Origin: Pseudisothecium myosuroides
Taxonomy: Eukaryota > Streptophyta > Bryopsida > Hypnales > Lembophyllaceae
Reading direction: 5' to 3'
Assembly: GCA_951799445.1 (NCBI GenBank)
Contig: OX637290.1
Coordinates: 33,660,987-33,724,986 of the forward strand
Length of the DNA stretch: 64,000 bases
Every line of letters starts with the position of its first letter. Position 1 is the stretch's first letter. Below the pieces are notes generated by a model that worked only from the letters and a program-made list of their open reading frames with translations, had not been told where the DNA came from and did no database searches. Both the position numbers and the translations under genes were made by a program. Of the stretch, positions 35,234-48,515 are shown piece after piece.

Positions 35234-38200
35234 TTACTCGAAAGTCCAAGTTATCTCAAAACCTTCTCCGATGAGAAGCCCCAGACCAGAAAGCTCCAGC
35301 GTCTGATCATTCTGCACGACTTTCACGGGTAGATTCTGCTTCTGAACTTGCACTGAACTTGGAACAGAGCCGACACCCAAGACCACAACGCGGTCCACAA
35401 TCCAGCCTTCCTTCAATGCATACTCCCCATGCACAACATGTGATTTGAGAGTACTCTCGTTGCCCGCCACCACGACCTCGAAGCTCACGTAACTAGACTG
35501 GTGCGCTTGCAGGATCATGTCAATCTCCTCACCATTGTCGAGAAACACATGACCTGATGCAGAGCTCAACAAAGAGTCACTTTGTAGAGCAACCACCAAA
35601 GTAAAGGGAGTCTTGCGCACCGCAGCTGATGTCAATGCGCCCTCCTGCATGGGGATGATAGCCCCCGCGTGGACGTGCACGTTGATCGCATCCCAGGGTG
35701 CTTGCAAAGTGAAATTTCCACCAGTGCTGACGATCTGGGAATGATCAAACATGTTGTACCAGGTGCCTTTGGGGAAGTAAGCCTCCACTGAAGTTGCATT
35801 TGCGGTGATCACAGGTGAGACGAGAATATGGTTTCCAAGGAGGAACTGGTATGAAACCTCCAGTGTGTTGGGGTCGGTTGGAAACGCGAAGAACAGAGGT
35901 CTAACCATGGGGTAACCCTTGATGTGTGCCTCGTAGTTCAACGTGTAGTAATATGGCAGCAGTTGGTATCTCAACCCGAGAGCTTTCCTCGCTGAGACCA
36001 TGGTTTTGGGGAACAAGTAGAGCTCCTTGCCTGCGTTGTCTCTCACCGAGTGAGCCCGTGAGAACGGATGAAACGCACCAGTTTGGATCCAGCGGCTGCA
36101 CATCTCGTCGGGAGCCATGTCGTAGAACCCGCAGATGTCGGCTCCCACCATGGGGATCCCAGCTATACCGGAGTTCATCACCGAGACGATGGAATACGCT
36201 ATGTCGGGGTATGTGGCCTTGTTGTCACCTGTCCAGTGGGCTGTGTGGGCACCTGAACCAACAAAAGTAGAGCGAGACAGCAGGAACGGCCTCTTCTTCC
36301 GCACAGTGGTGAGCGCTACCTTGGTGGCGATAGACTCCGCCAAGCCATACAAGCTGTGCGCGTCATACTCCAGAGTGCCATCGTAGTGCCGGGCAGTCAT
36401 GGCAGCCGTGAGGTGGCCTATAGTCTCGTAATTTCCGAAGTGATTGAGCTTAAAAGGTGGATCGTCAAAGTTTGTGTGCGTGTTGGTGCATTGCAGGTAG
36501 CATGCCGTCACTCCACCGAGAATGGTGCCGTTCCAAGTGCAGAACGTTCCGGTGCAGAAGTTGGAAACCTCATTCATGTCGATCCACATTCCATCGAAGG
36601 GCAATTGGTCGTGAAAGAGCTGCACCTCGTTCGTCCACCACGCGGTCGCGTTCGGGTTCAAGAAATCCGGGTACACCACCGGCCCCGGCCACACTTGCCC
36701 CACGTAGGGCTCCCCCTTCGCATTCTTCAGGAAGATGTCTTGCTCCAGTCCGCGCGTGTAGGTTTTGTAGTCGCTGTAAGCAGAGCCAATGCCTGGTGCG
36801 CAGAACATATATACCAAGTTTCTTCAAAATCCATCTTGAAAAGAGGCATATATGATATTAAGAACGTACTACCAACAGAGAAAGCAAAGAAGTGTCAAAG
36901 AGAAAGTGGGTGGATCTTACCTGGATCAACAAGGATGACATAGTGCTGGTCATTGGCGTGCAAATGATCAACAAACGCTCGCCATTCATGTAATGGAAAC
37001 CTTTCTTCGTCGTGCGTGAAATCCAGATACCTGTCCGAGTAGTCAATGTCATTCCACATCGTGTCCAACGGGATCTTCGCCTTCTTGAAATTCTCCACCA
37101 CCGACTTCACAATGGTTACGTTTCGGTATCCCCATCGGCACTGATGGAATCCTAAATTCATCAACACAATCATGTGAGTTAGGGGCTGCAAGGAGGGAAA
37201 CCCTAAAACCCTAAACCCTATAAACTGTATCCCTCAGTTCCATTCAGTTGTCAAGCAAGCAGTTCACCATGCACTTGTCACATAACTCGTACAATTATCC
37301 AGATCCGAAGTCTCGCAGTGCTATCAAAGTGTCACGTACTGGTACATTTGTCATGATGCAAAATCAGAAGTTCTCCAAATGCTGTGCTGTAAGGAATACA
37401 AGGAGCTAAGAGTCTTCGGGATCCAATCTCTATAGACAGACTGCACAACATGACCCTAGCTAGTTGATTCTGAATCTGGAACCTTGAATCCAATTGCAAC
37501 GCCTGTCAGGGATCGATTCGCTCACCGAGCGCCCAGTAGGGCTGTGCAGCAGGCCGGCCCACCAGCTGCGTATACTGATCCACGACCTCCAAAGGACTGG
37601 GGCCGGGGAAGAAGTAGAAATCCAAGACGCCGCCAATCACGCGGAACGTGAGCGACTCATGGCCATAGCTCACTTCCATGCCATTGCTATTCAACAACAG
37701 CACGCCATGCGAAGCGCCCCCCTCTCGCACATCCATGTAAAACGGCCACGCCCCGTACAGATCGATGTCCTCAAACAAAGCCGCGATGTCCGTTGTCCAC
37801 AACGTGTACACCTGCACCAAAGGAACCCAATTGCAAGGTTGAATTACAAGAAGATCGATCGAACCTCATTCAGGAGCCGAGATCTGGGGACATGCAATTA
37901 ATGCGCCGGAACCAAGACTGGACCGACCCAATGGATCTTCAACTGCTGCTACGAAGGTCGAGGTTCCATTGAGGTCCCATACAGTAGTCTCCATTGACCC
38001 TACATGTGAAGTGTGGAAACACTTAATGAATCTATCGACGTTCCATTATTTTTTTGCAATTGATATTTAGTTGAACACAAACTAAATTAATGTGCCATAT
38101 TTCAGATGGTGCCGAGTTTGTTTCAAGGTACCAAGTTCACCTATATGGTGAAAAGGAATCTCTGAGCCCTTAATTCATGTATGGGGAATGGAGACTTTGC

Positions 38201-39611
38201 ATTATACGATTGAAGAATTGAGGTACAGACTCTGACTGACCTTGCCCTTCTTGAGCTTCAAGCCGTCCGGCCGACTGCTCTCCCCCAAGCCGTATAGAGA
38301 TGCCGTGTGGGGCAGCTGCGTGGAGATTTCGATGTACTGGTCCTTGAACACCAGCGGATTGAAGGCCTTGTTCCCATCGGGTGGCGTGGAGTTGAACAAG
38401 ACCTCGCCCGTGGCCACTCGCGTCACGGCGAACCCGAACGGCTGCGCGGTGTGCGTGATGGCCAGCTGGGGATCCTCCTCTGGAGGGGCCGGCAAGGGGG
38501 AACTCACTGGGGGCCGCGGAATCATACTCTGCGGGACCTCCCATCTGGGCTTGGAACCGTCGGAGATGTACACACGCAATTGCGTACTCTTCTCAATCCT
38601 GCACGCAACGAACCACCATCCACAATAAGCTAGCATAGCTTGAATTCTGGGGTAGCAAGATGGATCGTCCAGCTAGTGATCACATTCTCACAGAGAGCCT
38701 GTTCGTACTATGACGCATGCAATCCTTCGTACATGTGGCTCAGGGTCCCCAATAGAATGAACTGTTTTACTTTCGGTTTTCAGTAGAATGAATTATTGTT
38801 TGAGAAACGGTTAGGCCTGCAGTACTCTAACAGTAGAATATGTAGAGTTTAATTTCCTCTAATGTCGTGGTGATCACCCTATCTCCAGATTACTTACAGG
38901 CATCACAAGCCACGACTAATGTGATGGGTCATTACAGTACGTATGCTAGCTTGACGCTTGATAATTTTATTCAATCCACACGCTACCCACACATGGAAAT
39001 TAATGTGATCCATTATTGTGTAAATTCTTAACACTTTGTAATGTTCAGTCCGCAGGCTGTGCCCACATCGGAAGTCAGTTGCTAAATATCCACTTCAATG
39101 AGGTAGCAAATCAAGGTAGTATATATATTAAGATTCAGTCATTGCAGAGCGTCGCTTGTGCGTGGAGGCTTGCGCTTATTGAGATACTGTTGTTGATACC
39201 TGATTTGTAATTGTTGTCTACAGATTTTGACATGCAATTACCAAAGTCCAAGAGCAGAATTGACACGGTTTTTTACTGTCGGAAATATTATACAGTTTCC
39301 TTTTGCTCCTTTAAGATGCTCTGATCAAGCTCACGCGGTGCAGCAAGCACAAGGTAGAGTTAGAGAGCAACAAACAAGCAGATTGAAGCTCACCTGACAA
39401 TGAAGGTAAGCGGGGAAATATCAGCTCCGAGGGTGTCATTCCCGGAGTCGGAAACAATCTCCAACTTCGCCTCAAACCCTTGTTGATTCGCATACTCCTT
39501 CACCACGGAATGCAAATTATACCCTTTGCTTGCCTCAACTTGCAATCCTCCAGTCACTGCAATTACTGTAACCAAGCTCAATATCCACCACACGCTCCTC
39601 ATGACCTCCAT
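35234..39611 (-). CDS. Secreted GH31 alpha-glucosidase/alpha-xylosidase
   Basis: On the minus strand the exons are 39611-39394, 38598-38241, 37811-37526, 37151-36921 and 36792-35234. Every junction is in frame and gives 883 aa, usual for plant GH31 enzymes. Residues 1-27 look like a signal peptide, so the product should act in the cell wall or vacuole. The N-terminal domain includes [16 protein letters not shown], the catalytic barrel [10 protein letters not shown]. The likely nucleophile is Asp436 in WIDMNE and the acid/base Asp554 in [16 protein letters not shown] is conserved. Known relatives release alpha-xylose from xyloglucan oligosaccharides or glucose from maltodextrins; sequence alone does not decide. 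A four-cysteine insert (444, 449, 462, 466) follows the nucleophile, more like alpha-glucosidases than XYL1. Start: a GTG precedes this ATG, but 39611 is the first ATG. Confidence 0.93.
37196..37224. repeat. Short telomere-like CCCTAAA repeats in an intron
   Basis: Three consecutive imperfect copies of CCCTAAA lie in intron 3 of the GH31 gene, about 45 bp from exon 4. CCCTAAA is the plant telomere unit and also the core of the telo-box promoter element. Confidence 0.8.
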
Positions 39612-39686
39612 CCTCACCTAATCTGCTGATCAAGGAGTCTATTGTTTGTGCCGAAAAAGAAAGTCTGGAAATGATTAGTTGGGTGC

Positions 39687-39701
39687 AGTTTATATACGCA
39701 G
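39687..39701 (-). promoter_or_regulatory. TATA box of the GH31 gene
   Basis: The minus strand reads GCGTATATAAACTGC about 80-90 bp before the ATG at 39611. That fits a transcription start near 39660 and a leader of roughly 50 nt. Confidence 0.65.
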
Positions 39702-39711
39702 AGGAGGATTG

Positions 39712-42611
39712 ATCATCCTCACCTGAAAATAGGTTTTGGAGAATTTTTTACATGTTCAATTTTAACTTGTACTGTACAATTGTAGCACTTGTAGTGATAG
39801 TAAGAAATAAGAAGTGTCAGACTCTAATTTAGAGTCTATTAGACTCCACCCCTGTTGTGTGCTATGATTGTCCTTGGAGAGGTAGAAAACTGGCTATTGT
39901 TGCATTCATGTGCACCTTCTTCACGTTCTTTGCTGTCATCATTGGACTTCGTTTTCACAAGGATTGATGTGATAATCTGCACACTCACTGTAAGATTTTT
40001 TAGTTGGGCACTCATGGACGCACCATGTGCAGCCATGGCCGTAATTACATTGTAAGCCAGTTGCTTTCACGTTGAGTACTCTGTCCCAGAGGAAAATAAT
40101 TAATTTTGTGCAAAGGACGCGATTGTTACTCTAGTATCTGAATACAATTATAACGGTCAGTAAAAGATTTGTCTAAATTTAGCAATGTTGCTAGGACTAT
40201 TAAAAATAAAAGTAGTCTATATTTTTCTACAAACTGCTAGCTCGTTGATAATATTATACAAGAAGAGAAGTAACACTTGATAAGGTATTAATTTCCAATT
40301 TAGATTAATCAACAACCTCTTCCAATAATAATCATCAAGTTCTATTGAACAAGGGTTTTGTTCATTCCACGTATATGCTTGGCTTCAGGTTTTTGAAGCC
40401 CTCCGAATGCAGCTCTTTGGATGTGGCTGTCAAGATTTGGATGGATTGAGAATAGAAAAAGAAAAAGATAAAGAAGGCCAGTTTGGCCCCGCAACAGTGC
40501 TGTCACTGCTGTGGTCAGTGTGATGTACGTCATGTTCCTCTCTTGAATTGCTCGATTTTTCTTGCCCCAGCAAGAGTTACTAGACCTGGATTTTGAACAT
40601 CACTGAAGTAGAAGACAAATTTCTGAACTATCGGCACTCATTTCTGGTATGCAAACTTTGCCTGCTTCAAGGCTAACTTTTTATCTCCTGAAATGCAAAT
40701 GGTAATTTAAGGATACTGAAACTGGTACGCAACCGGATCCTGTCCCTACACTGACTCCTTTTCCAACAGCAACTCGTGTTTTACTTCATACCCTTGTGTG
40801 TACTTATAGGCAAGTGATGTAATCTTGACTTGGATAAATGCCTGTGCCACAGATTTTCTATGGCACCCAAATATCACCCATTCCTATGTTAAAATTCTTC
40901 TTGTGACGCAAATATTATCCTCTACCTTGTCTCATGTCCGATAAAAACACAGTACTGTACTGTTCTGATTATCCAAGCAGCATTGGAGAATTAAAATTTA
41001 ATGAGAGATTGAGCAGGCAAGCCAAGGAACTGATTACATCTCTGGGAAGAGAAATTATTGATGCACTTGCTGAAGGAAATGCAATCTCCGTTTTGGTGTC
41101 TGACACGGTGATGTGATCACCCACTGCATTCCAGCATCCAGAAACTTCAGTTTAAAGTCACAAATGATGCTAATCACGGTCTGACAACCCTTAATTAAGT
41201 AGCAAGTTAGGAGCAGGACAAAGTAAGTGACCGACAAAGCCCTAGTCATCCAACCCTATCTAATGACACACTCTGTATTTGCACATTTCCTGTACATCTA
41301 TAATTGGAAAACTTTTAAATGTCAATTTGTGAACGCTTGTGAGGATGCATTTAGAAGCCCTCGGCAATATTTTTCGAGAGGGTCAAGACAGTGTACAAAG
41401 AAGAATTCTGTTGGGAACACATTCATTAGCTAATTTGATTGTGTCCTACTCCCTATGGCCAGTTTTTTTCTTTTCTGGCAAGACAATCTACTCGAGAATC
41501 ATGGAGTGGCACTCTCTCCGATAGTTAGCAAGAAATACGAGTGGCTCTCCTCCAAGTTGTATCAGCCCAGAAAATACTGCTTATGACTATGACTATGAGC
41601 ATTTAGCACATCACTTGAAAGAAAAAGACAAGTGATCGATTTACCTGTGTATACGTGAAGTATATTTTTGTTTGAGATAGGTCCTAGCTGGAACTCTCGT
41701 CGTCTCCGTTCCTCCGTGATGGGTACAGCACCCGTGGCCTATGGCTTGCAGAGCGGCCATCATCTTGCTGTGATCTTAAAGTTTTTGTCTTCCGAAAATG
41801 ATCTGCTGGACGCATGTTTCGTCGTCTCCACAGCAACAAATTTGTGAGTTGGAGTGCTGTACCAATCATAGAAATGTGTCGAGCCTCACAACTTACAGGG
41901 AGGCTCGAAAGTAAAGTAGATTCATGATCAAGTCTCCGAGGTACCGGTATACTATAGATGCATATTTGCAAGTTTCTCAGTAAATGGAATGGCTATAGAC
42001 TGTGGCTCAAGAAGAGGTTGAGCCAAGAAGTTGAGCCTTTTCATTGGTCCAAGTGAGTTCATCTTGGTTCAACTGGCTTCCAGGGTGAATTGGTTTTCAG
42101 GAGGCACCAAGTACATGAATAGAATGTACATGTACTGCAGGCGAACATTTGAGAGATGGTTCTACCTCATCCAGGCTATTCATCCGCCACCTTTTCTGTA
42201 AGCCCGTAACCGGATATCCGGACTGGTACTTCTTGCCGAATATATTTAATTCAAGTTGGAAAAAACAAATTTGGCAGATCCTCTAAATAGGAATTAATGT
42301 TTCGTCAAATTTCGTGTTTTCTTCATACAATTTTTTTTTCTTTTGGAAAAAGAAAATCCTATACATTCCAGCCTACGCTTTTAAAATTATTTTTTGCCAA
42401 ACTGGATACAGTAGTTGAATATACTTAGTACTCACACATATTGGAACATTTAGAAAACGTATGTAGGCAAAGCCATGCATGAAGAAAAGGTACTATGTCG
42501 ATGACAACATTGTAATCTATTATATACTCAAAACCATGGGTAGATGCATGTAGAAGGATGTTCTACTTGGAATTAATAGTGCAACTTGCATGGATGGAAA
42601 ATTTCATTAAT
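39712..42611. other. Gene-free intergenic DNA
   Basis: No exon of a recognisable family. The 95-aa frame at 41684-41971 (minus), rich in Arg and Ser, is the only one of note, and I cannot support it as coding. Confidence 0.45.
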
Positions 42612-42615
42612 TTAA

Positions 42616-43547
42616 CCCCTAAAGGACTGGCATGCGTTTTTTGGCCATATAGAAATTTTGGGCAGGTCCGTGTGACTAGAGATTTCCATATTTTAAGCTG
42701 AAATTTTAATAGAAGGTGGACGCGAGGAATATCTTTCATATGCACTAATTTTCAGCACATTTGGAAATAGGAGTCAAAAGTTATGGCCAAATATGTTACT
42801 TTTTTCGTAACTGGGCAGTCTGGGCAGCAAGAAAATTTTTGGCAAAAATTTGATTTTTTTTTTAATATTTTTTTCCTTGTAGATTACATTTTTGTCTATC
42901 TGGAAAGCTTTGATTCATTTCATTTGGATTTGTTATGAAAAAGTTATGGACATTCTTGTTTTTCAGGCAGTTAGAGCATCTTCTTGAAAAAAATAACATG
43001 TAGGATGCATTTCTAAATGCTAATTTTGCAATTTAAAAAAAAATAAAATTCTCATGGTTTACTTTACTTGCTAGAACAATCTCACCATTGGGATTAGTGT
43101 ATTTTAATTCCATCTAAAATATATTAATGTTTTAGATTTTCCGTCCATCTCGTACCTACTTCTACTTAATATATTTTTTAGGAATGATAATTAAGTTTTT
43201 TTGAATATTTTTTTTTCCCCTAGACTCTCAACTCAATTATCCACTATAAAGATTTGAAGCACAAAACTCTGTAGTGCAAAAATTTTAAGTGAAAAATGTT
43301 TAAAGTCAAAAAATCTAGTCCTGCAATGTGCTGAAATACTTGTTTTTTCCACTTTAAACGCAGATATCCTTCAATCTGAGCTGTCAAAAATTCTGAAATT
43401 TTTTCCACACATTCTCATACTAGTTAGGTGTAAGATCCTACTGTTAGATGTGAAAAAAAAACATTTTTCATTTTTTTTTACTCCTTGCTATAGAAATGGC
43501 AGTTTTGATGGGTTTTTGGCAGAAAAAAAGCCTTGGGCCTTTAGGGG
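42616..43547 (-). mobile_element. TTAA-target (piggyBac-like) element 7, inverted
   Basis: The element is 932 bp, with TTAA at 42612-42615 and 43548-43551. The ends are CCCCTAAAGGACTGGCATGC and GCCTTGGGCCTTTAGGGG. It is the reverse complement of element 2 (10239-11175), with high identity over its whole length, so this subfamily spread fairly recently. Confidence 0.8.
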
Positions 43548-43698
43548 TTAAACAGCAATATTCCATACACCATTTTTAGGCCCCATGGTTTGAACCATCT
43601 AGGACGGGTGTAGATTTTAGACCGTGCGGTCTAAATTGTAAAAGTGCCAAAGTTGCGGAATGGCGCCATCCATACCTTAAGATAGGTTGGTTGTTTAA

Positions 43699-43774
43699 TT
43701 TGTTTGTTTGTTTGTTTGTTTGTTTGTTTGTTTGTTTGTTTGTTTGTTTGTTTGTTTATTTGTTTGTTTGTTTT
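43699..43774. repeat. (TTTG)n microsatellite
   Basis: There are about 17 tandem TTTG units, with one TTTA variant. The open frames through it (repeating VCLF or TNKQ residues) are artefacts of the 4-bp repeat, which shifts evenly through all frames. Confidence 0.95.
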
Positions 43775-43775
43775 G

Positions 43776-43982
43776 TTATGTTGAGATCTCCCGGACCGTG
43801 CGACCCCCAATGGCGTGTCGAAAAGCCCTCGGCGAGGAAGGGTGCACAAACTTTGTTTCATGGCATTTGGAAGCATGCGATGTGAGAATTATGAATTTTT
43901 GAGTTATTTTTGGATCTAAAAAATTACTAGAATTACTTTTACTTTTGTTTTGGCTAGAGCGGCAATGGCACAAGGCACACTA
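43776..43982 (+). mobile_element. Dispersed repeat ending GGCACACTAGT, copy 1
   Basis: The blocks TTGAGATCTCCCGGACC, AAGCCCTCGGC, GGGTGCAC, TGGCATTTGG, TTTTGAGTTATTTTTGGATC and GGCACACTAG occur in the same order at 60540-60665 and 61176-61497. Two copies end in the same GGCACACTAGT and then diverge, marking a real element end. CTAG followed by T would suit a Helitron 3' end, but I see no clear hairpin. Confidence 0.5.
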
Positions 43983-46500
43983 GTTTTAATGAAATTCACC
44001 ATATGGGTAAAATGTACTAAGGCTTTGTTACTCTCTATGCAACAAATGGCAACCAATTGAAATATTGAAATTTCAAAATTTTAAATTATTGAAAGCTGTA
44101 AATATGTAATTAATTGATGTTTTGAGACATATACTCTAAAATATGTTAATTTTTAGTTTATAAATTTTTAGTCTATAAATTTATCAATAGTAGAATAATA
44201 CCTATAGTCATAAATGGTTTTATGTTAAATCAAGCCTTGATTGGGAGGAGCAATTGGCTGAGAAGATGATCATAGGGTCATACACTCTCTCATCCCAATT
44301 TCATTTAAATGAGTAATCATTAAATTTTTAATTTTTTAAAGTTATAAATTTTGTATAAATAATTTGAATTGGTTTAAGATTTTAAAAAATAAATTCTTAT
44401 TCTAATTCTACAAAAGAATCACTTTTCAAATTCTAAATTTTTAATAATTTGTAACATCTTAATCCCTACTCAGTGACTAAGGAGCTCACTTTGGACTTTT
44501 TAAGAACTCGGATAGCCTCCATTGACATCATAATTTAAAAATTTTGCATGATTTTTTAGGATGGACGATAATCATCCTAATCTATATGTGAAGCTTTGTT
44601 CAATTCCAATAAATATCACAAAAGTGATAAAATTTTTTTTTTATTAATTTCAATGTCAAATTAGGCAACAAAAAATATGTTCTAAAAAATATTGATTAAT
44701 TTATTTATTTGTGTAGATTGGTACCTATTCAAAAACATTTGAACCATTGAATTTCAAATAATGAGATGAAAGTAACAAAAAAATTTATTCCGTGGGCAAT
44801 GAAGGTATGTTGAGCTTTATAGACTATGTTGCCATAAAGCTCAAATTACCACGCCATATTAAGATGCTGGATGAGGTTAGCTTTCTTCTGCTATCTTGTC
44901 TTGTCTTGTCTTGAATGTCCATCAAAGAAATTTTTGACTTTCCAAAAGACTGCCAAGAGTATTCCAAGAGTAAGGTTTGACAAGCCAGTCTAATTCTGGA
45001 GCCCTACTAAGCTATTGAAAGGACGGAATCTTTGACAGAATTATAGATTCACCTTGTGTGAATATCGGGACTGACAAGAGTATATCTCCGTTTCTTAAGT
45101 ATCAGAGTAGGATATATGTGTTGCTTTTGTTTTTATTTTGATTGGGGAATTGCAAATCAATGCTTTGACAATTGAGTATACTAATGATGAGCAGTATTAA
45201 GGGGAAAGTTGCTCCATGGCCAAAATAAATTTAATCTAAAGTCCCCTGCGGCCCTTCTTAGCAACTTTCTGGAGAGTCCAGATCGATTTTCTCAAATGCT
45301 TGTTTCTACTCTGGATGTCGAGTGCAATATGAAGCTTTAGCCTCCTCCAAGATCATAACCGACGTCCAGTCTTGAGCTGCAACTAATGCTTTTTCAACGA
45401 GCACTTGTAATGAAATCACTTTGAGGCGGATCCTAAAATTATTTGTTTTGTCAACTTTATGGCCACTCCTTATCCATTGAGATGGTTTACTGGTGATACA
45501 GGTAGCATCAGGCAAATAGGTCTCTAAAGAATAATACGGAGTAACTGCTGCTTCTCGGGGTGATTGATATGCATAGAATTCAAAATTCAGGTCAGGGTCA
45601 TTCATTCATCCTGGAGGTTCACAATTAACAGTGATGACCGATCTGTGTTTGAGGGCAGGGAAGCCAATTTGCAAGCAAAGAGTTCGGCGTGGAGCAAAGG
45701 TAAGACAAAATGCAAGCAGCATGGACTGGTTTCAAGTTTAAATATGGCCCGTGGCACGCCACAGGCCGGGACCAGTATTTTGAAAGGTGTGGACGACCTG
45801 CAACAAATGCTGGAGCCTGAGCATCTGGTGAAAACGCAATGACTTGCGACATCACCCTATATTGTGCCTTTCGAAGATCGTGGCAAGCTTTGGCTTGATA
45901 AGCTCAATCTCGTGCAGGAGGTATTGTCTCCTGATTGATTGCCAGCAAACATGAACTGATCTTGTAACGGCCGGATTCTGCACCCAGAACCCGTCTTCAT
46001 TGCACATTCTTTTTGTGCAAGTGCTTGACCAATGGCTCAAATGTCAGCAATCTTGGACATACTTAGAGCCAGCGTTCCCAGAACGGTCTTAGGGAAAGTA
46101 GAACCAAAAGCTATTTCCGTTAGTGAAGGGAGCTATTTCCGCAAATTTTCTCTGTGTTGGTGGAAGTCGGTTTATAAATTTATAAAAAAAAAGGGGAACT
46201 TTGTATATTTTGGTTTCTTGAAGTAGAGTGCAAGTTGCAGTAGTGGAGTAAATTTGGTGTGTCAGTCTGGCTACCTGTGAACTTGTGTAATGACCAGAAT
46301 TGCTAACTTAGTTGATGGAATTGTATGTGAAACATTGGCGATATGTTTGCATGAATGCTATTGGACAATTCTTTGAGAGTGTTCACTTAGCTTCTATATT
46401 TATGCAAAGTATTTTCCACTAACAAGGGAATTGAACCCTTCTTGCAATTAGCAAGATTGCCTATTGTAGTGTTAGTGATCCTACACACAACACAACACAA
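43983..46500. other. Unassigned region
   Basis: AT-rich up to about 44850, then mixed. Four CTTGT repeats lie near 44890. Frames at 45306-45605 (minus) and 45564-45842 (plus) overlap and have no recognised domain. Confidence 0.4.
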
Positions 46501-46845
46501 ACAATACACATTAGAAGGGTTAGAGAAACAATAAAAAAATCCATGACGCCCAATTGATGATGCCAAAGTCCCATTGAGGAGCACCAAGAAGTGTCAGCTG
46601 AAAGGCTCCAGTACGCAGCAGCCATTGCAATAGCGCCTCAGCTCCAAGTTGCAACAACGTCCCACCTCCCAACTCGGAACAAGCAGAAAACACCGCATAA
46701 CAATCTAGCATACCTTCAAAGTCCAAGGAAACATGAGCAGCAAAGTCGACCTTATCTCATGAAAACTAAGGCAAACGGAAGCTATGGAATTTGGGATTTT
46801 TAATGTAAAGAATTGAGGATACTGACCCACTGCTGCAACTACACT

Positions 46846-47640
46846 TTACACATCCCCCTGCTGGCTGACCTTAACGGCACTTTTCCAGGAATCAATTGCT
46901 TCCCTATATGAAAAATTCTTGAGAAAAAAGTACTTTTGGCCAAACATGCGCACAACAAGGGACAAGTGCTTGCCCAATCTATTTCTAACGCAAGACTTCA
47001 TAAATTTTGAAGTGGAAAAGCACCTCTCGTCCTCAACACTACCCAAGACCAAACAATAGCCAATTTTAGCCAATTTGAAGTACTCCGATATGGCTTACTC
47101 ATACCGAGACTAAAACAATTCATGCCACAATTTGATCACGGAGTTGACGTCCAGGTGCACTGCCAAAGCTGCGTCACAATTGGCCTTCATTGTGACCTTA
47201 AAAAGACCCTGTTGGTTGTCCAATTGAGCCGCTGAAAGCATCTCTGAGGTTGTGTATGGCATCCATGCATTCGAAACTCTTTCCTGGCAGTAAAAATCTT
47301 TGAGAATCGACAGGTGTTGAGGAAAACTGTGGCTTCCGCCCCTTCCTGCTTCCAGTACTGGGGTAAATGATGCCAAATGCAGCAAGGAGGTGCTACTGTG
47401 GAAACCTCTTGTCTAATTCATCACACAGTGACTGGGCCACCTCTGCACAAAGAAAGCATTCAGCCCATTAGCCATCCAGCGCCACATTGCAAACAGCCTG
47501 CAAGTTCACAACACCCTTGCCAGAAAAAAAATGGAAACATAAAGTTGCTGAAACCGCTCAGTTTCCCACCGTTCCAGCAACCGCTGAACATCTTCAGCTA
47601 ATGGTCGGCTCGGGGCAACTGAAGGGCTATATCCATATCT
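46846..47640 (-). pseudogene. hAT-family transposase remnant
   Basis: Reading the minus strand from about 47640 down, an upstream frame gives VAQSLCDELDKRFPQ, then a stop and a frameshift. The frame 47385-47110 then gives LDNQQGLFKVTMKANCDAA and VIKLWHELF. After two in-frame stops (near 47110 and 47094) the same frame continues as AISEYFKLAKIGYCLVLGSV, then EDERCFSTSKFMKSCVRNRL. The last part is the C-terminal dimerisation domain (hATC) of hAT transposases, with the typical SVEDERxFST core. The N-terminal zinc finger and most of the catalytic core are missing. The copy is clearly dead. Confidence 0.75.
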
Positions 47641-47644
47641 CGTG

Positions 47645-48515
47645 GTATATGCTCTGCATTATGAGGGGAGGATAGTTTGGAAACCCTCAACCCTCAAGGG
47701 TTCTTGCATTTGAAATTCTTCTATAACTGCCTGTCATGTGCCAGCATGTTGTGTTCTAAGTTCTTTACCATAAGAAACACATTCTCTTGAATAAGTAAAT
47801 AGGGCTCACAGACAATCTGACACTGGTGGTATTACTCTTTTTGTGACTTCTTGCTAGCTTTGTAGTCTAGATTTCTTATGTTTTCCAACTATCGTGCTTA
47901 CTTGCAAAGCTCGATGGTTTATTTGGGTTGATCGCAGGTGAACATTGGCTCAGGTGTGAGCATATTACGGGTTCAAAATGCGGAAAATTTCGAGAGGAAC
48001 CAGTCTTAGGGGAAGGTCTCTCCCGCTGTGGCCACTGAAATTGTGGAATTCCTTATTATGATGGCATTTGTTGCTAGTAAGCTCTGTAAATGCTTTGTGA
48101 GTTTCGCCCATGGAAGTTAGTCATGCAAAACAGAGCCTGTGTTTGGGAAACATTGTTGTAACATGGAGAATACTGGCTATAGTCTGTGTTTTTCAAATTG
48201 TGTTTTACTCATTTATGAAATACTTTTCAGATTTCATATATTTTAACAGATGTTTTGCTACCTTTAACCCGTAGAAGAGCCAAATTGGCCTCATGTCGTT
48301 TTTAGCAGTAGGTCATGTGTGGACTTCCTTTCCTTTTCCTATGTAAAATTGAATAAAAGTTTAATGAAATAGGGATACATATTGGATGAAACTGAATGAA
48401 AATTGAATGACAATTATATTATTCGAGATAATTTGAAAATATTGAAAACCACATCGTGCTGATTTGATCTAAATCACTACCAATTTTCATATTAGGGTGC
48501 CTTAGAAACTAGCAT
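47645..48515. other. Intergenic DNA
   Basis: No gene or defined repeat recognised. Confidence 0.45.

Noticed and set aside
41684..41971. 95-residue minus-strand frame rich in Arg and Ser
   Set aside because: No start context, neighbour exon or family resemblance supports it.
43631..43902. Frames of repeated VCLF or TNKQ residues
   Set aside because: They come from the TTTG microsatellite, whose 4-bp period opens all frames.
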